Shown: positions 39,128-46,591 of the stretch, piece after piece | Layout of the letters: each line of letters opens with the position of its first letter | How positions within the stretch are numbered: position 1 is the stretch's first letter | IMG/VR virus record: IMGVR_UViG_3300027859_000483 | Coordinates: 1-50,753 of that record | Origin: a virus | Length of the DNA stretch: 50,753 bases | Reading direction: 5' to 3' (one strand) | The notes under the pieces: model-generated | What the model was told of the DNA's origin: nothing | Seen by the model: the letters and a program-made list of their open reading frames with translations, nothing else | Databases searched by the model: none | Program-made: the position numbers and the translations under genes

Positions 39128-39507
39128 TGGATTATCAAAGACCCTTTAACTATAATACTAATCTTGCACATTGGAGAATAGAAGATTTTCCTTTGTTAAA
39201 GGTTAGTACTAATCAAGGTGGTGGAGATTGTGTAATCCCACACTGTTATTTAGAACTAGAACACATCGCAACGGGTTATAAAGATTGGATACCTTTGAAC
39301 TACAAAGAGTGTCAATTGATTGACCAATACATTTATCTTGATAAAGAGAAAACAATAACGGGTATTAATCTTTGTATCAAGTTATTAGATGATAGATTAA
39401 AAAGAGACGCAGAAGACGTTGGCCAAGAGTGGTTACCTTTAGAGGAAACTCACTTCATTCCAACTGACCCGTGTGAAGTATTCAGACACATTATTAAAAC
39501 AAACTAG
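39127..39507 (+). CDS. Hypothetical protein, 126 residues
   Basis: Read from GTG overlapping the previous stop by one base. A soluble protein (LAHWRIEDFPLLKVSTNQGGGD, CVIPHCYLELEHIATGYKDW) with a CxxxxC pair and aromatic residues. I do not recognise the family. Followed after 9 bases by the next small gene with AGAGAGG (39505-39511). Confidence 0.6.
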   Translation: MDYQRPFNYNTNLAHWRIEDFPLLKVSTNQGGGDCVIPHCYLELEHIATGYKDWIPLNYKECQLIDQYIYLDKEKTITGINLCIKLLDDRLKRDAEDVGQEWLPLEETHFIPTDPCEVFRHIIKTN

Positions 39508-39516
39508 AGAGGTAAT

Positions 39517-39708
39517 ATGAAAAAACAAGAAGTGTTAATAGAGGTTGGTATCTTAGACGAAGTCGAAAGAAAGTTAGATATCATGGAAAAACTAGTTCCA
39601 TTGATTGCGGACTTAGGTTGGGACTACGATAGAATGAGTAGTAGTGGCCAAGAAACTTATGATAAGATAGAAAAGAAACTAATCGATATGGGGGTAATGG
39701 AAGAGTAA
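39517..39708 (+). CDS. Small acidic hypothetical protein, 63 residues
   Basis: A helical acidic protein (VLIEVGILDEVERKLDIMEKL then DRMSSSGQETYDKIEKKLIDMG) with a good AGAGAGG ribosome site. The stop overlaps the next ATG by one base. Family unknown. Confidence 0.6.
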   Translation: MKKQEVLIEVGILDEVERKLDIMEKLVPLIADLGWDYDRMSSSGQETYDKIEKKLIDMGVMEE

Positions 39709-39860
39709 TGCACTACAATGATTTTGTAAAAAAGATGTATGCAGAAAATTGTAAGGAAAGGATTGCATACGGTGAAAAACCTTACGATGATATAAATTAT
39801 TACGAGTCTGCGAACTATATGTTCCTGACTAAGAAGTATAAAGAGACAGTTAACTCTTAA
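39708..39860 (+). CDS. Small hypothetical protein, 50 residues
   Basis: A short gene starting in the previous stop codon (TAATG). The product is tyrosine-rich and charged (HYNDFVKKMYAENCKERIAY then PYDDINYYESANYMFLTKKY). It is followed by the hairpin at 39876-39902. Support comes from coupling, frame and style. Confidence 0.5.
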   Translation: MHYNDFVKKMYAENCKERIAYGEKPYDDINYYESANYMFLTKKYKETVNS

Positions 39861-39875
39861 ATAAATAACTACGGG

Positions 39876-39902
39876 AAATCCCTTTCGTGGAGAGAGGGAT
39901 TT
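39876..39902 (+). terminator. Hairpin, probable terminator of the small-gene block
   Basis: AAATCCCT, 11-base loop, AGGGATTT: a perfect 8-bp stem in the 69-base gap 39861-39929, followed by an AT-rich stretch (GTATATATAATTTTATAG) that may act as a U-rich tail or as a degenerate late promoter for the next gene. Confidence 0.55.
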
Positions 39903-39929
39903 GTATATATAATTTTATAGGAAAAGACT

Positions 39930-40349
39930 ATGGAACTAGAAGTATTTGAAATCCTAGAAAGGTTCGAGAATATAACATCAAAGAATGAACGAGTCGCATA
40001 TCTGCGAGAACAATCTATACCCGCATTGAAAGATGTAGTTAGAGGTTGTTTTGACGAAAGTCTGGAGTTCCTTCTTCCCGCAGGCACACCACCATACAAC
40101 CCAAATAGACCCGAGAGTACACCTTCTACTTTAAGAAGATTGCACAGACAGTTCGGGGAATTTGTGCGTGGTGCGAAGTCTAACGGAGTTGAACAGTTTA
40201 GAATTGAAAAAAAATTCATAATGCTACTCGAGTCTATTCACCCAAGTGATGCACTTATTGTTCTTAAAATGATAAACAAAGAACAACCCGCAAAGTATCT
40301 TACAAGAAACCTTGCAGTAGAAGTGTGGCCTGGGTTGATAAAGAAATAG
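39930..40349 (+). CDS. DUF6433-like conserved phage protein
   Basis: A 139-residue helical protein: EVFEILERFENITSKNERVAYLREQ, then SIPALKDVVRGCFDESLEFL, PAGTPPYNPNRPESTPSTLRR and the end HPSDALIVLKMINKEQPAKYL. This order matches a family I recall as DUF6433 in T4-like cyanophages; function unknown. The gap up to 40410 contains an imperfect hairpin (GAAACTT 40351-40357 with AAGTTTC 40378-40384). Confidence 0.68.
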   Translation: MELEVFEILERFENITSKNERVAYLREQSIPALKDVVRGCFDESLEFLLPAGTPPYNPNRPESTPSTLRRLHRQFGEFVRGAKSNGVEQFRIEKKFIMLLESIHPSDALIVLKMINKEQPAKYLTRNLAVEVWPGLIKK

Positions 40350-40410
40350 GGAAACTTTACGATTAACCTTGACTCCCAAGTTTCGTTATGAACTTTAAGG
40401 AGGCGAATGC

Positions 40411-40584
40411 ATGACATTGGCACAAATAGACCGTTTAAGAGAAGATGAACGAGAACTAAACAATAGAATTTACAAGATGAAAAAGAAAGGTAATAATTCT
40501 ATGGTTCACAAACTGACCAAAAAACGTGACTTCCTTAAACATTCTATAAGTGAAACTATTAACGAAATTTCGCAAAGGGGGTGA
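40411..40584 (+). CDS. Small basic helical protein, 57 residues
   Basis: A short gene from ATG 40411 with the strong ribosome site AAGGAGG (40397-40403). The product is a charged coiled-coil-like helix (AQIDRLREDERELNNRIYKM then VHKLTKKRDFLKHSISETIN). Followed by a UUCG-loop terminator. Family unknown but expression signals are good. Confidence 0.62.
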   Translation: MTLAQIDRLREDERELNNRIYKMKKKGNNSMVHKLTKKRDFLKHSISETINEISQRG

Positions 40585-40598
40585 TACAAGTATCTCGT

Positions 40599-40620
40599 AA
40601 GGGGCTCTTCGGAGTCCCTT
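40599..40620 (+). terminator. Rho-independent-type terminator hairpin with UUCG loop
   Basis: AAGGGGCTC, loop TTCG, GAGTCCCTT: a 9-bp stem with one G-T pair and the very stable UUCG tetraloop, between the small basic gene and the late promoter at 40629. The following tail is ATGTAATTT rather than a pure T-run. Confidence 0.75.
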
Positions 40621-40628
40621 ATGTAATT

Positions 40629-40636
40629 TATAAATA
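40629..40636 (+). promoter_or_regulatory. T4-type late promoter
   Basis: TATAAATA directly after the UUCG terminator, ending 5 bases before ATG 40642. The terminator-promoter pair marks a transcription unit border. Confidence 0.72.
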
Positions 40637-40641
40637 ATGGT

Positions 40642-40911
40642 ATGCCAACATACGTAGTAAAAAATAAAAAGACCGAAGAAGAAAAAGAAATCATTTGTTC
40701 TTATGAAAAACGAAATGAATGGTTGAAAGAAAATCCTGATTGGATTGGAGTAATCGGTTCACCTTCTACAATATCACAACACGGTTCTACACTGCGTAGA
40801 ACAAGTAGTGACTGGCAAAACCTACTTAGTAGTATCAAAAAAGGTTCGGGTGGTAATAACGAAACCGCAGTTAAACATGGCTTCTCAAAGAAAAATACAA
40901 TACACGATTAA
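40642..40911 (+). CDS. FmdB-like small phage protein
   Basis: An 89-residue protein starting MPTYVVKNKKTEEEKEIICS, the N-terminal pattern of FmdB-type and T4-like phage small regulatory proteins, with SYEKRNEWLKENPDW following and a C-terminal SDWQNLLSSIKKG helix. The zinc cysteines of cellular FmdB are absent apart from one. Late promoter upstream, possibly leaderless. The next gene overlaps it by 35 bases. Confidence 0.62.
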   Translation: MPTYVVKNKKTEEEKEIICSYEKRNEWLKENPDWIGVIGSPSTISQHGSTLRRTSSDWQNLLSSIKKGSGGNNETAVKHGFSKKNTIHD

Positions 40912-41224
40912 CGATATTGGTGGAGAAGTTGTCAAGGACAATGAAACCTATCTACTCAGAGATAATAAAACACTTAATAATCTTGTTGTCAGTTCAACAT
41001 TATTAAATGCATTTAAACAAACTACGGGACATAACCATTCGGGACAAGAAGAAGTCTATATCTTTGTGAGTGGTACGGGTCGTATGGAAGTAGATAATAA
41101 AAGTTTTAGTGTAAGTGCAGACGATGTAATTTTAATCCCTGACGGGTCTTTTCATCGTGTCTACAATGAAACTGCAGAACCTTTATACTTTGTTTGCGTC
41201 TTTGACGGTAAGAGAAACCACTAA
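40877..41224 (+). CDS. Cupin-domain protein
   Basis: A 115-residue single cupin. Motif 1 is GHNHSGQEEVYIFVSGTGRM (His, His, Glu metal ligands) and motif 2 is PDGSFHRVYNETAEPLYFV with the second His. I chose ATG 40877 rather than the upstream in-frame start, which would overlap the previous gene by 104 bases. A complete metal site suggests an isomerase, dioxygenase or sugar-binding role; the substrate is not predictable. Confidence 0.75.
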   Translation: MASQRKIQYTINDIGGEVVKDNETYLLRDNKTLNNLVVSSTLLNAFKQTTGHNHSGQEEVYIFVSGTGRMEVDNKSFSVSADDVILIPDGSFHRVYNETAEPLYFVCVFDGKRNH

Positions 41225-41457
41225 TGAAATTTAAAGAATTACAATCTATGTTATTAAAAGATGAATACTTTATTACTTTTCAAAGTATGAATAGTGATAA
41301 AGTGTATACTAAAAAATGTACTCTTAGAGAAACTCCAATGAAAGTAAATCAAAAAGAAGGAAGTAGTATTCTTGTTTATTTGAGAGATGATAAAAGATTT
41401 GAAGATATTAAACTTACATCTATAAAGGATATCAAACCCGCATGGAGAAATTTGTAA
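41224..41457 (+). CDS. Small beta-rich protein (DUF2693-like)
   Basis: A 77-residue protein with strands EYFITFQSMNSDKVYTKKCTL and SSILVYLRDDKRFEDIKLTSI, similar in plan to short phage SH3-like/DUF2693 proteins that carry a (V/F)-x-F-x-K...C-T-L pattern. It starts in the previous stop (TAATG). Function unknown. Confidence 0.6.
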   Translation: MKFKELQSMLLKDEYFITFQSMNSDKVYTKKCTLRETPMKVNQKEGSSILVYLRDDKRFEDIKLTSIKDIKPAWRNL

Positions 41458-41460
41458 TGT

Positions 41461-42111
41461 ATGTTGAAATTAAATAAGATAGAACCCACCACTAAAAACC
41501 AAGAACTTGTTTTCAAAACATGGAAAGACGGAGATAACCTAATACTCAATGGTAGTGCGGGTACGGGTAAAACTTTTGTATCTTTATATCTTGCACTCGA
41601 AAAAGTATTAAGTAAATCAAGGATTAAGAAACTTGTTATCGTAAGAAGTGTTGTACCCACAAGGGATTTAGGCTTTCTGCCTGGAACTGTAGAAGAAAAA
41701 CTATCCGCATTTGAAACACCGTATGTGAATATGTGTGCAGAACTATTTAATGATAAAGGTGCATACGAACAACTCAAGACTAAAAATAAAATAGAGTTTG
41801 TTTCTACATCTTATATTCGGGGTACTACCTATAATGACTCTATCCTTATAATCGATGAATGTCAGAACTTGACATTTCATGAATTAGACAGTATAATTAC
41901 TCGGGTTGGTAATAACTGTCGTATTATTTTTGCGGGAGATTATTACCAAAGTGATTTTAAACAACAAAAAGATAAAGAAGGTATTATTGAATTTATCGAT
42001 ATTATTGAACAACTAAATAAGTTTAGTATTGTAGAATTTAATTGGAAAGATATAGTCCGTTCTGATTTTGTTCGAGATTATATCATGACCAAAGAGATGA
42101 TGAAAAAATGA
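41461..42111 (+). CDS. phoH: PhoH-like ATPase
   Basis: A 216-residue PhoH-family P-loop ATPase. Walker A GSAGTGKT (residues 31-38), VIVRSVVPTRDLGFLPG, the SYIRGTTYNDSILIIDECQN Walker B block and IIFAGDYYQSDF sensor are all present, giving a compact phage-type PhoH. Widespread in marine phages; its role is uncertain and possibly in RNA or phosphate metabolism. It overlaps the next gene by 4 bases, and a perfect promoter lies inside it at 41869. Confidence 0.92.
   Translation: MLKLNKIEPTTKNQELVFKTWKDGDNLILNGSAGTGKTFVSLYLALEKVLSKSRIKKLVIVRSVVPTRDLGFLPGTVEEKLSAFETPYVNMCAELFNDKGAYEQLKTKNKIEFVSTSYIRGTTYNDSILIIDECQNLTFHELDSIITRVGNNCRIIFAGDYYQSDFKQQKDKEGIIEFIDIIEQLNKFSIVEFNWKDIVRSDFVRDYIMTKEMMKK
41869..41897 (+). 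promoter_or_regulatory. Perfect sigma70 promoter inside phoH
   Basis: TTGACA (41869-41874), 17-base spacer, TATAAT (41892-41897), 211 bases before the cytidylyltransferase start at 42108. It would let the downstream block be read without full phoH. Confidence 0.65.
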
Positions 42112-42515
42112 AAATAGGATTTACTTGTAGTACTTTTGACTTACTACATGCGGGTCATGTACAGATGTTGCGTGATGCAAAATCTCAGTGTGAGTATCTT
42201 ATCGTGGGATTACAAATAGACCCGAGTGTAGATAGAAAAGAAAAGAATGCACCCATTCAAACAATCGTTGAAAGGTATACGCAACTCAAAGGTATTAAGT
42301 ATGTTGACGAGATTATACCCTATGCAACTGAACAAGACCTAGAAGACATTCTAAGTCTATATACTATTGACGTAAGAATATTAGGAGATGAATATCGTGA
42401 CAAAGACTTTACGGGAAGAGACATCTGTCGTCAAAGAGATATTGAAATATATTTCAACAAGCGTGACCACAGATTTTCTACTAGTGATTTAAGAAGGAGA
42501 GTTTGTGAAACTTAG
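42108..42515 (+). CDS. Cytidylyltransferase-like (TagD/RfaE type) enzyme
   Basis: A 135-residue HxGH nucleotidyltransferase: FDLLHAGHVQML (HAGH 14-17), the VERYTQLKGIKYVDEII strand, the ILGDEYRDKDF block and ISTSDLRRR-like FSTSDLRRR near the end, the pattern of glycerol-3-phosphate cytidylyltransferase and related sugar-phosphate enzymes. It would supply a CDP- or ADP-activated alcohol. The glycan genes further downstream give a possible context. Confidence 0.85.
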   Translation: MKIGFTCSTFDLLHAGHVQMLRDAKSQCEYLIVGLQIDPSVDRKEKNAPIQTIVERYTQLKGIKYVDEIIPYATEQDLEDILSLYTIDVRILGDEYRDKDFTGRDICRQRDIEIYFNKRDHRFSTSDLRRRVCET

Positions 42516-42987
42516 TGACAACTTTAGTTTAGAAGAATTAATTAGAAGTTCGACTGCAAAAAGAATAGGTATTGATAATATACCGAATGAAGAACATCTA
42601 AAAAATCTACAAGTAGTGGTAGATGAAATTGCACAACCACTTAGAGACCATTTCGGTAAACCCGTTAGAATAAACAGTGGGTATCGTTCTCCCGCATTGA
42701 ATGATGCAATTGGTGGTTCAAAGAAATCCCAACATAGTAAAGGAGAAGCAATTGACCTAGAAATAGACGGGGTATCGAATATGGAAGTTGCGGGTTGGAT
42801 TACAGAGAATTGTGATTATGACCAAGTGATTTTAGAATTCTATAATCCCGCAGAAGGGCCTAACAGTGGTTGGGTTCATGCATCATGTAAAGCAGACTTA
42901 TCACAGAACCGAGAAAGAAATCTGATTGCATTAAAAGACGGAAACAAAACTGTTTACCTAGTGACTGAGGACTTTATCGAAGAATGA
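42505..42987 (+). CDS. Peptidase M15-type endolysin
   Basis: A 160-residue zinc D-Ala-D-Ala carboxypeptidase-like endolysin, from a GTG 11 bases inside the previous gene. Signature: INSGYRSPALNDAIGGSKK, then QHSKGEAIDLEI (H77, D84 zinc ligands) and GWVHAS (H125 ligand). It cleaves the peptide stem of peptidoglycan. No signal peptide, so a holin is needed, as encoded at 31674. The next gene overlaps it by 4 bases. Confidence 0.9.
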   Translation: MKLSDNFSLEELIRSSTAKRIGIDNIPNEEHLKNLQVVVDEIAQPLRDHFGKPVRINSGYRSPALNDAIGGSKKSQHSKGEAIDLEIDGVSNMEVAGWITENCDYDQVILEFYNPAEGPNSGWVHASCKADLSQNRERNLIALKDGNKTVYLVTEDFIEE

Positions 42988-43274
42988 AACAAGATAACCT
43001 TCCTTTAGAACAAATGACAGAGAGTCAAATTAAAAGACTCAATGACCCAAATACACCACCACATGTAAGAGAATATTTACTTAAGTTAAGATATCCAGAG
43101 TATACCGAAGAAGATAAAAAACGAGGTATGAACAATAAAGACCTAGACTTTATGACCAAGAACCCAATGTATTGGGCAGTGTTTTTACCTTCTCTTTTTG
43201 TCATTGGGTTTGGTCTTTTACCATTCATTACAATGTTAATCTTTTTTGACAAACCAGAGTTCCTAAAACCTTGA
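42984..43274 (+). CDS. Membrane protein next to the endolysin gene
   Basis: A 96-residue protein with an N-terminal soluble region (LPLEQMTESQIKRLNDPNTP) and a C-terminal hydrophobic pair (MYWAVFLPSLFVIGFGLLPFITMLIFF). Overlap with the M15 gene suggests a lysis role such as holin or i-spanin, but the topology is not typical and no family is recognised. Confidence 0.6.
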   Translation: MKQDNLPLEQMTESQIKRLNDPNTPPHVREYLLKLRYPEYTEEDKKRGMNNKDLDFMTKNPMYWAVFLPSLFVIGFGLLPFITMLIFFDKPEFLKP

Positions 43275-43311
43275 CATAACTTGCATCATGTAGTATAATA
43301 CCTACATGATG
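43271..43311 (+). promoter_or_regulatory. Perfect sigma70 promoter with 10-bp palindrome around the -10 box
   Basis: TTGACA (43271-43276), 17-base spacer, TATAAT (43294-43299). Arms CATCATGTAG (43284-43293) and CTACATGATG (43302-43311) form a perfect inverted repeat with the -10 box in the 8-base loop. The right arm contains the start codons ATGATG (43306-43311). This looks like an operator. Confidence 0.78.
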
Positions 43312-43902
43312 AATAAAGACCCATACAACAAAGTCATTCTCACTGATTGTGACGGTGTTCTTTTAAACTGGGGATACGCATTTAGTATCTACATGCAACA
43401 ACAAGGTTGTGAGAAAAGACAAGAAGGTTGGGGTTCTTATAATGTTGCAGATAACTTCTATATTAGTAAAGAACAAGCAAAGTATCATATTAGAATGTTT
43501 AACCAATCTGCAGCGATTGGATTTCTTCCCGCACTTAGAGATGCGGCTCACTATGTTCCAAAGATACATAAAGAGTTAGGATATGTCTTTCACTGTATTA
43601 CATCTTTGTCAAAAGACTATTCCGCACAAAGACTCAGAGAACAAAACTTAGAAAAGATATTCGGAGATACTTGTTTTGAAAAGATTATTTGTTTAGATAC
43701 TGGTGAAGACAAAGATAGAATTCTAACAGAATATCAAGATAGTGGTTATCTGTGGATTGAAGACAAAGTTGACAATGCTGAATGTGGTCTAAAATATGGT
43801 CTTGACTCAGTATTGTTTGAACATGGGTTCAATATGGATAACGAACAATTCAAAAAATATCCCACTTGGGAGTCTATCTACGAAGATTTAAAGTCCGCAT
43901 AA
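43306..43902 (+). CDS. HAD superfamily phosphatase-like protein
   Basis: A 198-residue haloacid-dehalogenase-like hydrolase. Motif I is LTDCDGVLLNW, motif II-like CITSLSKDYSAQ, and LWIEDKVDNAECG holds the C-terminal acidic motif, as in phage 5'-nucleotidase-type HAD proteins. It is likely a nucleotide or sugar phosphatase. Start is 6 bases after the -10 box, so the message is probably leaderless (ATGATG at 43306-43311). Confidence 0.75.
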   Translation: MMNKDPYNKVILTDCDGVLLNWGYAFSIYMQQQGCEKRQEGWGSYNVADNFYISKEQAKYHIRMFNQSAAIGFLPALRDAAHYVPKIHKELGYVFHCITSLSKDYSAQRLREQNLEKIFGDTCFEKIICLDTGEDKDRILTEYQDSGYLWIEDKVDNAECGLKYGLDSVLFEHGFNMDNEQFKKYPTWESIYEDLKSA

Positions 43903-43923
43903 ATACTTCTTTTAGGAGATATT

Positions 43924-44250
43924 ATGTCAGAAGATACTTTAAATATAGTACAAAAGAAAGTTGCGGTTGAATTAGAAATTGACCCAACTTTAAAAACACC
44001 AAAGGTAAATAGATATCAATGGTTGATAGATTTATCTGAAGCTGTAGACGCATGGAGAATATTTCCACGTGTCTTTATTTCTACATACATATATCTGTTG
44101 TATAAGACAACCATATGGTTTACAACTTTACCTGACCCTAACACTGCACAAGCGGGTTTAATATCCGTTGTTGTCGGTGCGGGTGCAGCTTGGTTTGGTT
44201 TATATGCGGGTACTGGAAGTAGAGGTGGAAAAACTACTATTGGTAAATAA
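43924..44250 (+). CDS. Small two-helix membrane protein
   Basis: A 108-residue protein with a soluble N-terminus (LNIVQKKVAVELEIDPTLKT) and two hydrophobic segments (IFPRVFISTYIYLLYKTTIWF; AGLISVVVGAGAAWFGLYAG). Similar proteins are common in marine myophages and may act as holins or virion membrane proteins; function unproved. TTAGGAGAT (43912-43920) is the ribosome site; CATAAATA (43899-43906) upstream is one base off the late box. Confidence 0.65.
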   Translation: MSEDTLNIVQKKVAVELEIDPTLKTPKVNRYQWLIDLSEAVDAWRIFPRVFISTYIYLLYKTTIWFTTLPDPNTAQAGLISVVVGAGAAWFGLYAGTGSRGGKTTIGK

Positions 44251-45881
44251 TGCGATACGTAGGATACAGTAGAGGTTTTCATGATGCTGGACTTGCAATC
44301 ATTGAAGAAGACGGAACTGTATCCTATGCATCAAATAGTGAAAGATATAGTAAAACAAAATATGACGCACAACTCACACCAGAGTTAGAGTCAATGATAA
44401 AGAAAGATGATTATGTAGTTTTTTATCAAGACCTAGAACTAAATTCTGAAAAGTATAATTACAGTCCAAACCCGACTTTAGCAATGAATGAAATTGGAAA
44501 CATTTTTACTTTTGACCCAAAAGATGAAATCGGAAAAAGTCTAAGGTACACAAGAGATAATAGAGAGTATAGTTTTGAAGAAGTTTATTTTAATAGTTTA
44601 GAAGATGCAACTTTACCTTTTCATATGCATCACGAGTCTCATGTTGCACAAGGTTTATATACTCGTCCGTGGCAATCAAAAGACGATACTGTTATGGTAT
44701 CAATAGACGGTGTCGGAGAAGAACAATCTGCAGTAATTTATGACTCTAACTACAATGTAAAACTGCAACATTGTTCTCCCCAATCGATTGGTTGGTTATA
44801 TGGTGCAACTACAACATTACTTGGATATAGAAGACTTCAAGAAGAATATATTGTTATGGGTATGTCTGCATACGGAGAACCTAACGATGAAGTAGTAAAA
44901 CTTATAAAAGAGTATTACAACACCTTTGATAATTATACACAAGAAGAACAACGCACAATGCGTAAAACTTTTGTAGACAAAAAAGTTAAGTTTGATACTA
45001 ACGAACAAAAAAGAGTTGCTCAACATATGAATTTGCCAGGCGCTGCAAATATGACATATGATTTTGTAAATAGTTTCTTTACTGAATATAAAAAATTAAT
45101 ATCAAAAACTTCAGCCAACGACATTGCAGCTTCTATTCAAAAGTTTACCGAAGACAAGATATATGAAATTATGGTTCATGCAAGACAGTATGGAAGTAAA
45201 TTAATTTATTCTGGGGGAGTCGCACAAAACATTGTTGCAAATTCTAAGATACGAGATTTATTTGATGATGTACATATTGCAATCGCACCCAGTGATGCTG
45301 GTAGTGCATTAGGTTGTGCAGCTAAATCTTGGAGTGAACAAACGAGTGGTACACACCTTAAATGGTCACCCTATCTAGGATACAATATAGAAAAAGATAT
45401 TAATCCTAAAGAAGTAGTGGATTATCTAATGAAAAACAAAGTATGTGGTGTTGCAAATGGTCGTGCAGAGTTTGGGCCTCGTGCATTAGGTAATCGTAGT
45501 CTTCTTGGAGATGTGAGATACGATATCAAAGATACGGTAAATAAAATAAAACAAAGAGAACTGTTTAGACCTTTTGCACCCGCAATACTAGAAGAATATG
45601 CAGACGAATACTTTGACGGACATAAGAACGAATACATGCAATATACTTGTAATGCAAAACACGATTACGAGTCTGTTATCCATGTAGACGGTACTTCTCG
45701 ATGTCAGGTAGTAAAGAAGGACTGTCAGAGTGTCATACGTCCCATTCTAGAGGAGTATTTTGAAAGGACGGGTATCCCTATGTTGTTAAATACTTCGTTG
45801 AATATAAAGGGTCAACCAATACTTAACGATGAAAAAGATGTAGAAGAGTGGGAAAAAGAATATAAAGTGAGGATATTTTGA
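44250..45881 (+). CDS. Carbamoyltransferase (NodU/TobZ family)
   Basis: A 543-residue O-carbamoyltransferase. N-terminal kinase-like part with GYSRGFHDAGLAII, the ESHVAQGLYTRPW histidine region, VMVSIDGVGEEQSAVIY and IVMGMSAYGEP; then the LIYSGGVAQNIVANSKI and APSDAGSALGCA blocks; and the C-terminal NGRAEFGPRALGNRSLLGD and FRPFAPAILEEYADEYF signatures of the family. It transfers carbamoyl phosphate via ATP to a hydroxyl, for example on a sugar or a modified base. Start ATG overlaps the previous stop; end overlaps the next start. Confidence 0.9.
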   Translation: MRYVGYSRGFHDAGLAIIEEDGTVSYASNSERYSKTKYDAQLTPELESMIKKDDYVVFYQDLELNSEKYNYSPNPTLAMNEIGNIFTFDPKDEIGKSLRYTRDNREYSFEEVYFNSLEDATLPFHMHHESHVAQGLYTRPWQSKDDTVMVSIDGVGEEQSAVIYDSNYNVKLQHCSPQSIGWLYGATTTLLGYRRLQEEYIVMGMSAYGEPNDEVVKLIKEYYNTFDNYTQEEQRTMRKTFVDKKVKFDTNEQKRVAQHMNLPGAANMTYDFVNSFFTEYKKLISKTSANDIAASIQKFTEDKIYEIMVHARQYGSKLIYSGGVAQNIVANSKIRDLFDDVHIAIAPSDAGSALGCAAKSWSEQTSGTHLKWSPYLGYNIEKDINPKEVVDYLMKNKVCGVANGRAEFGPRALGNRSLLGDVRYDIKDTVNKIKQRELFRPFAPAILEEYADEYFDGHKNEYMQYTCNAKHDYESVIHVDGTSRCQVVKKDCQSVIRPILEEYFERTGIPMLLNTSLNIKGQPILNDEKDVEEWEKEYKVRIF

Positions 45882-46591
45882 TATACAAAAATGAATATGG
45901 TGAAGTAGACTTGTTATCAAAACAATTTCTACAATCATTAAAATCAGACAAGGGTGTGATTGGTGCAAAGTTATCAGGTGGTTCTGATACTGCACTTTTA
46001 CTGCATTTACTTGCAAAAGAAATACAAGAAAGAAACTTAAACTTTTCTATTCTACCTTATACGTTTTTAGATAAACCAGATAGAAATATAGTTGCACAAA
46101 TGATAATTGATGAAGTTAAAAGTAATTTTCCTAAAGTATCTTTTGAAAAACATGTTTATACGGAACTAACAATACCATACAGAGATGTATGGAATGAGAG
46201 TGCGATTAAACTATCAAAAGAATATGACATTGTATTTTTTACTAACGCAGTCAATAAATCACCACCAATGGAAGTAGTATCAAATAAAGAACTTGCGAGA
46301 ACGGTTTCATCTGAAAAAGCACTCAGGAATTACGATACTAAAGATTTAGAATACTTAGGTATTTATGACACACCAGAATACAAACCTTTTGAACATTTAG
46401 ATAAAAGATTTACTGCACAAGTGTATGAAGATTTATTTTTATTAGAAACTTTATTTCCATTAACTCGTTCATGTCTAAGTGAAGATGTAGAAAAAACTAA
46501 TTATCATGAAAAACCTTGCAAAGAATGTTATTGGTGTGAAGAAAAGTTTTGGGCATTTGGTCAATATGATGCGGAAGAATATGGATATTAG
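45878..46591 (+). CDS. PP-loop ATPase, QueC-like
   Basis: A 237-residue N-type ATP pyrophosphatase. The PP-loop is LSGGSDTALLLHLLA (SGGSDT 33-38), the second strand FSILPYTFLDKPDRN, and C199, C214, C217 and C220 near the end (TRSCLSED..., PCKECYWCEEKFWAFGQ) reproduce the zinc site of QueC/asparagine-synthetase-type enzymes. QueC makes preQ0 from carboxy-deazaguanine; no other deazaguanine gene is in the window, so another amide or thiol adenylation is equally possible. GTs and radical SAM follow directly. Confidence 0.75.
   Translation: MIYKNEYGEVDLLSKQFLQSLKSDKGVIGAKLSGGSDTALLLHLLAKEIQERNLNFSILPYTFLDKPDRNIVAQMIIDEVKSNFPKVSFEKHVYTELTIPYRDVWNESAIKLSKEYDIVFFTNAVNKSPPMEVVSNKELARTVSSEKALRNYDTKDLEYLGIYDTPEYKPFEHLDKRFTAQVYEDLFLLETLFPLTRSCLSEDVEKTNYHEKPCKECYWCEEKFWAFGQYDAEEYGY

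Noticed and set aside
40351-40384. Hairpin GAAACTT...AAGTTTC as a terminator
   Set aside because: The stem is short, the loop is 20 bases and there is no T-run; it is left as an unexplained imperfect repeat.
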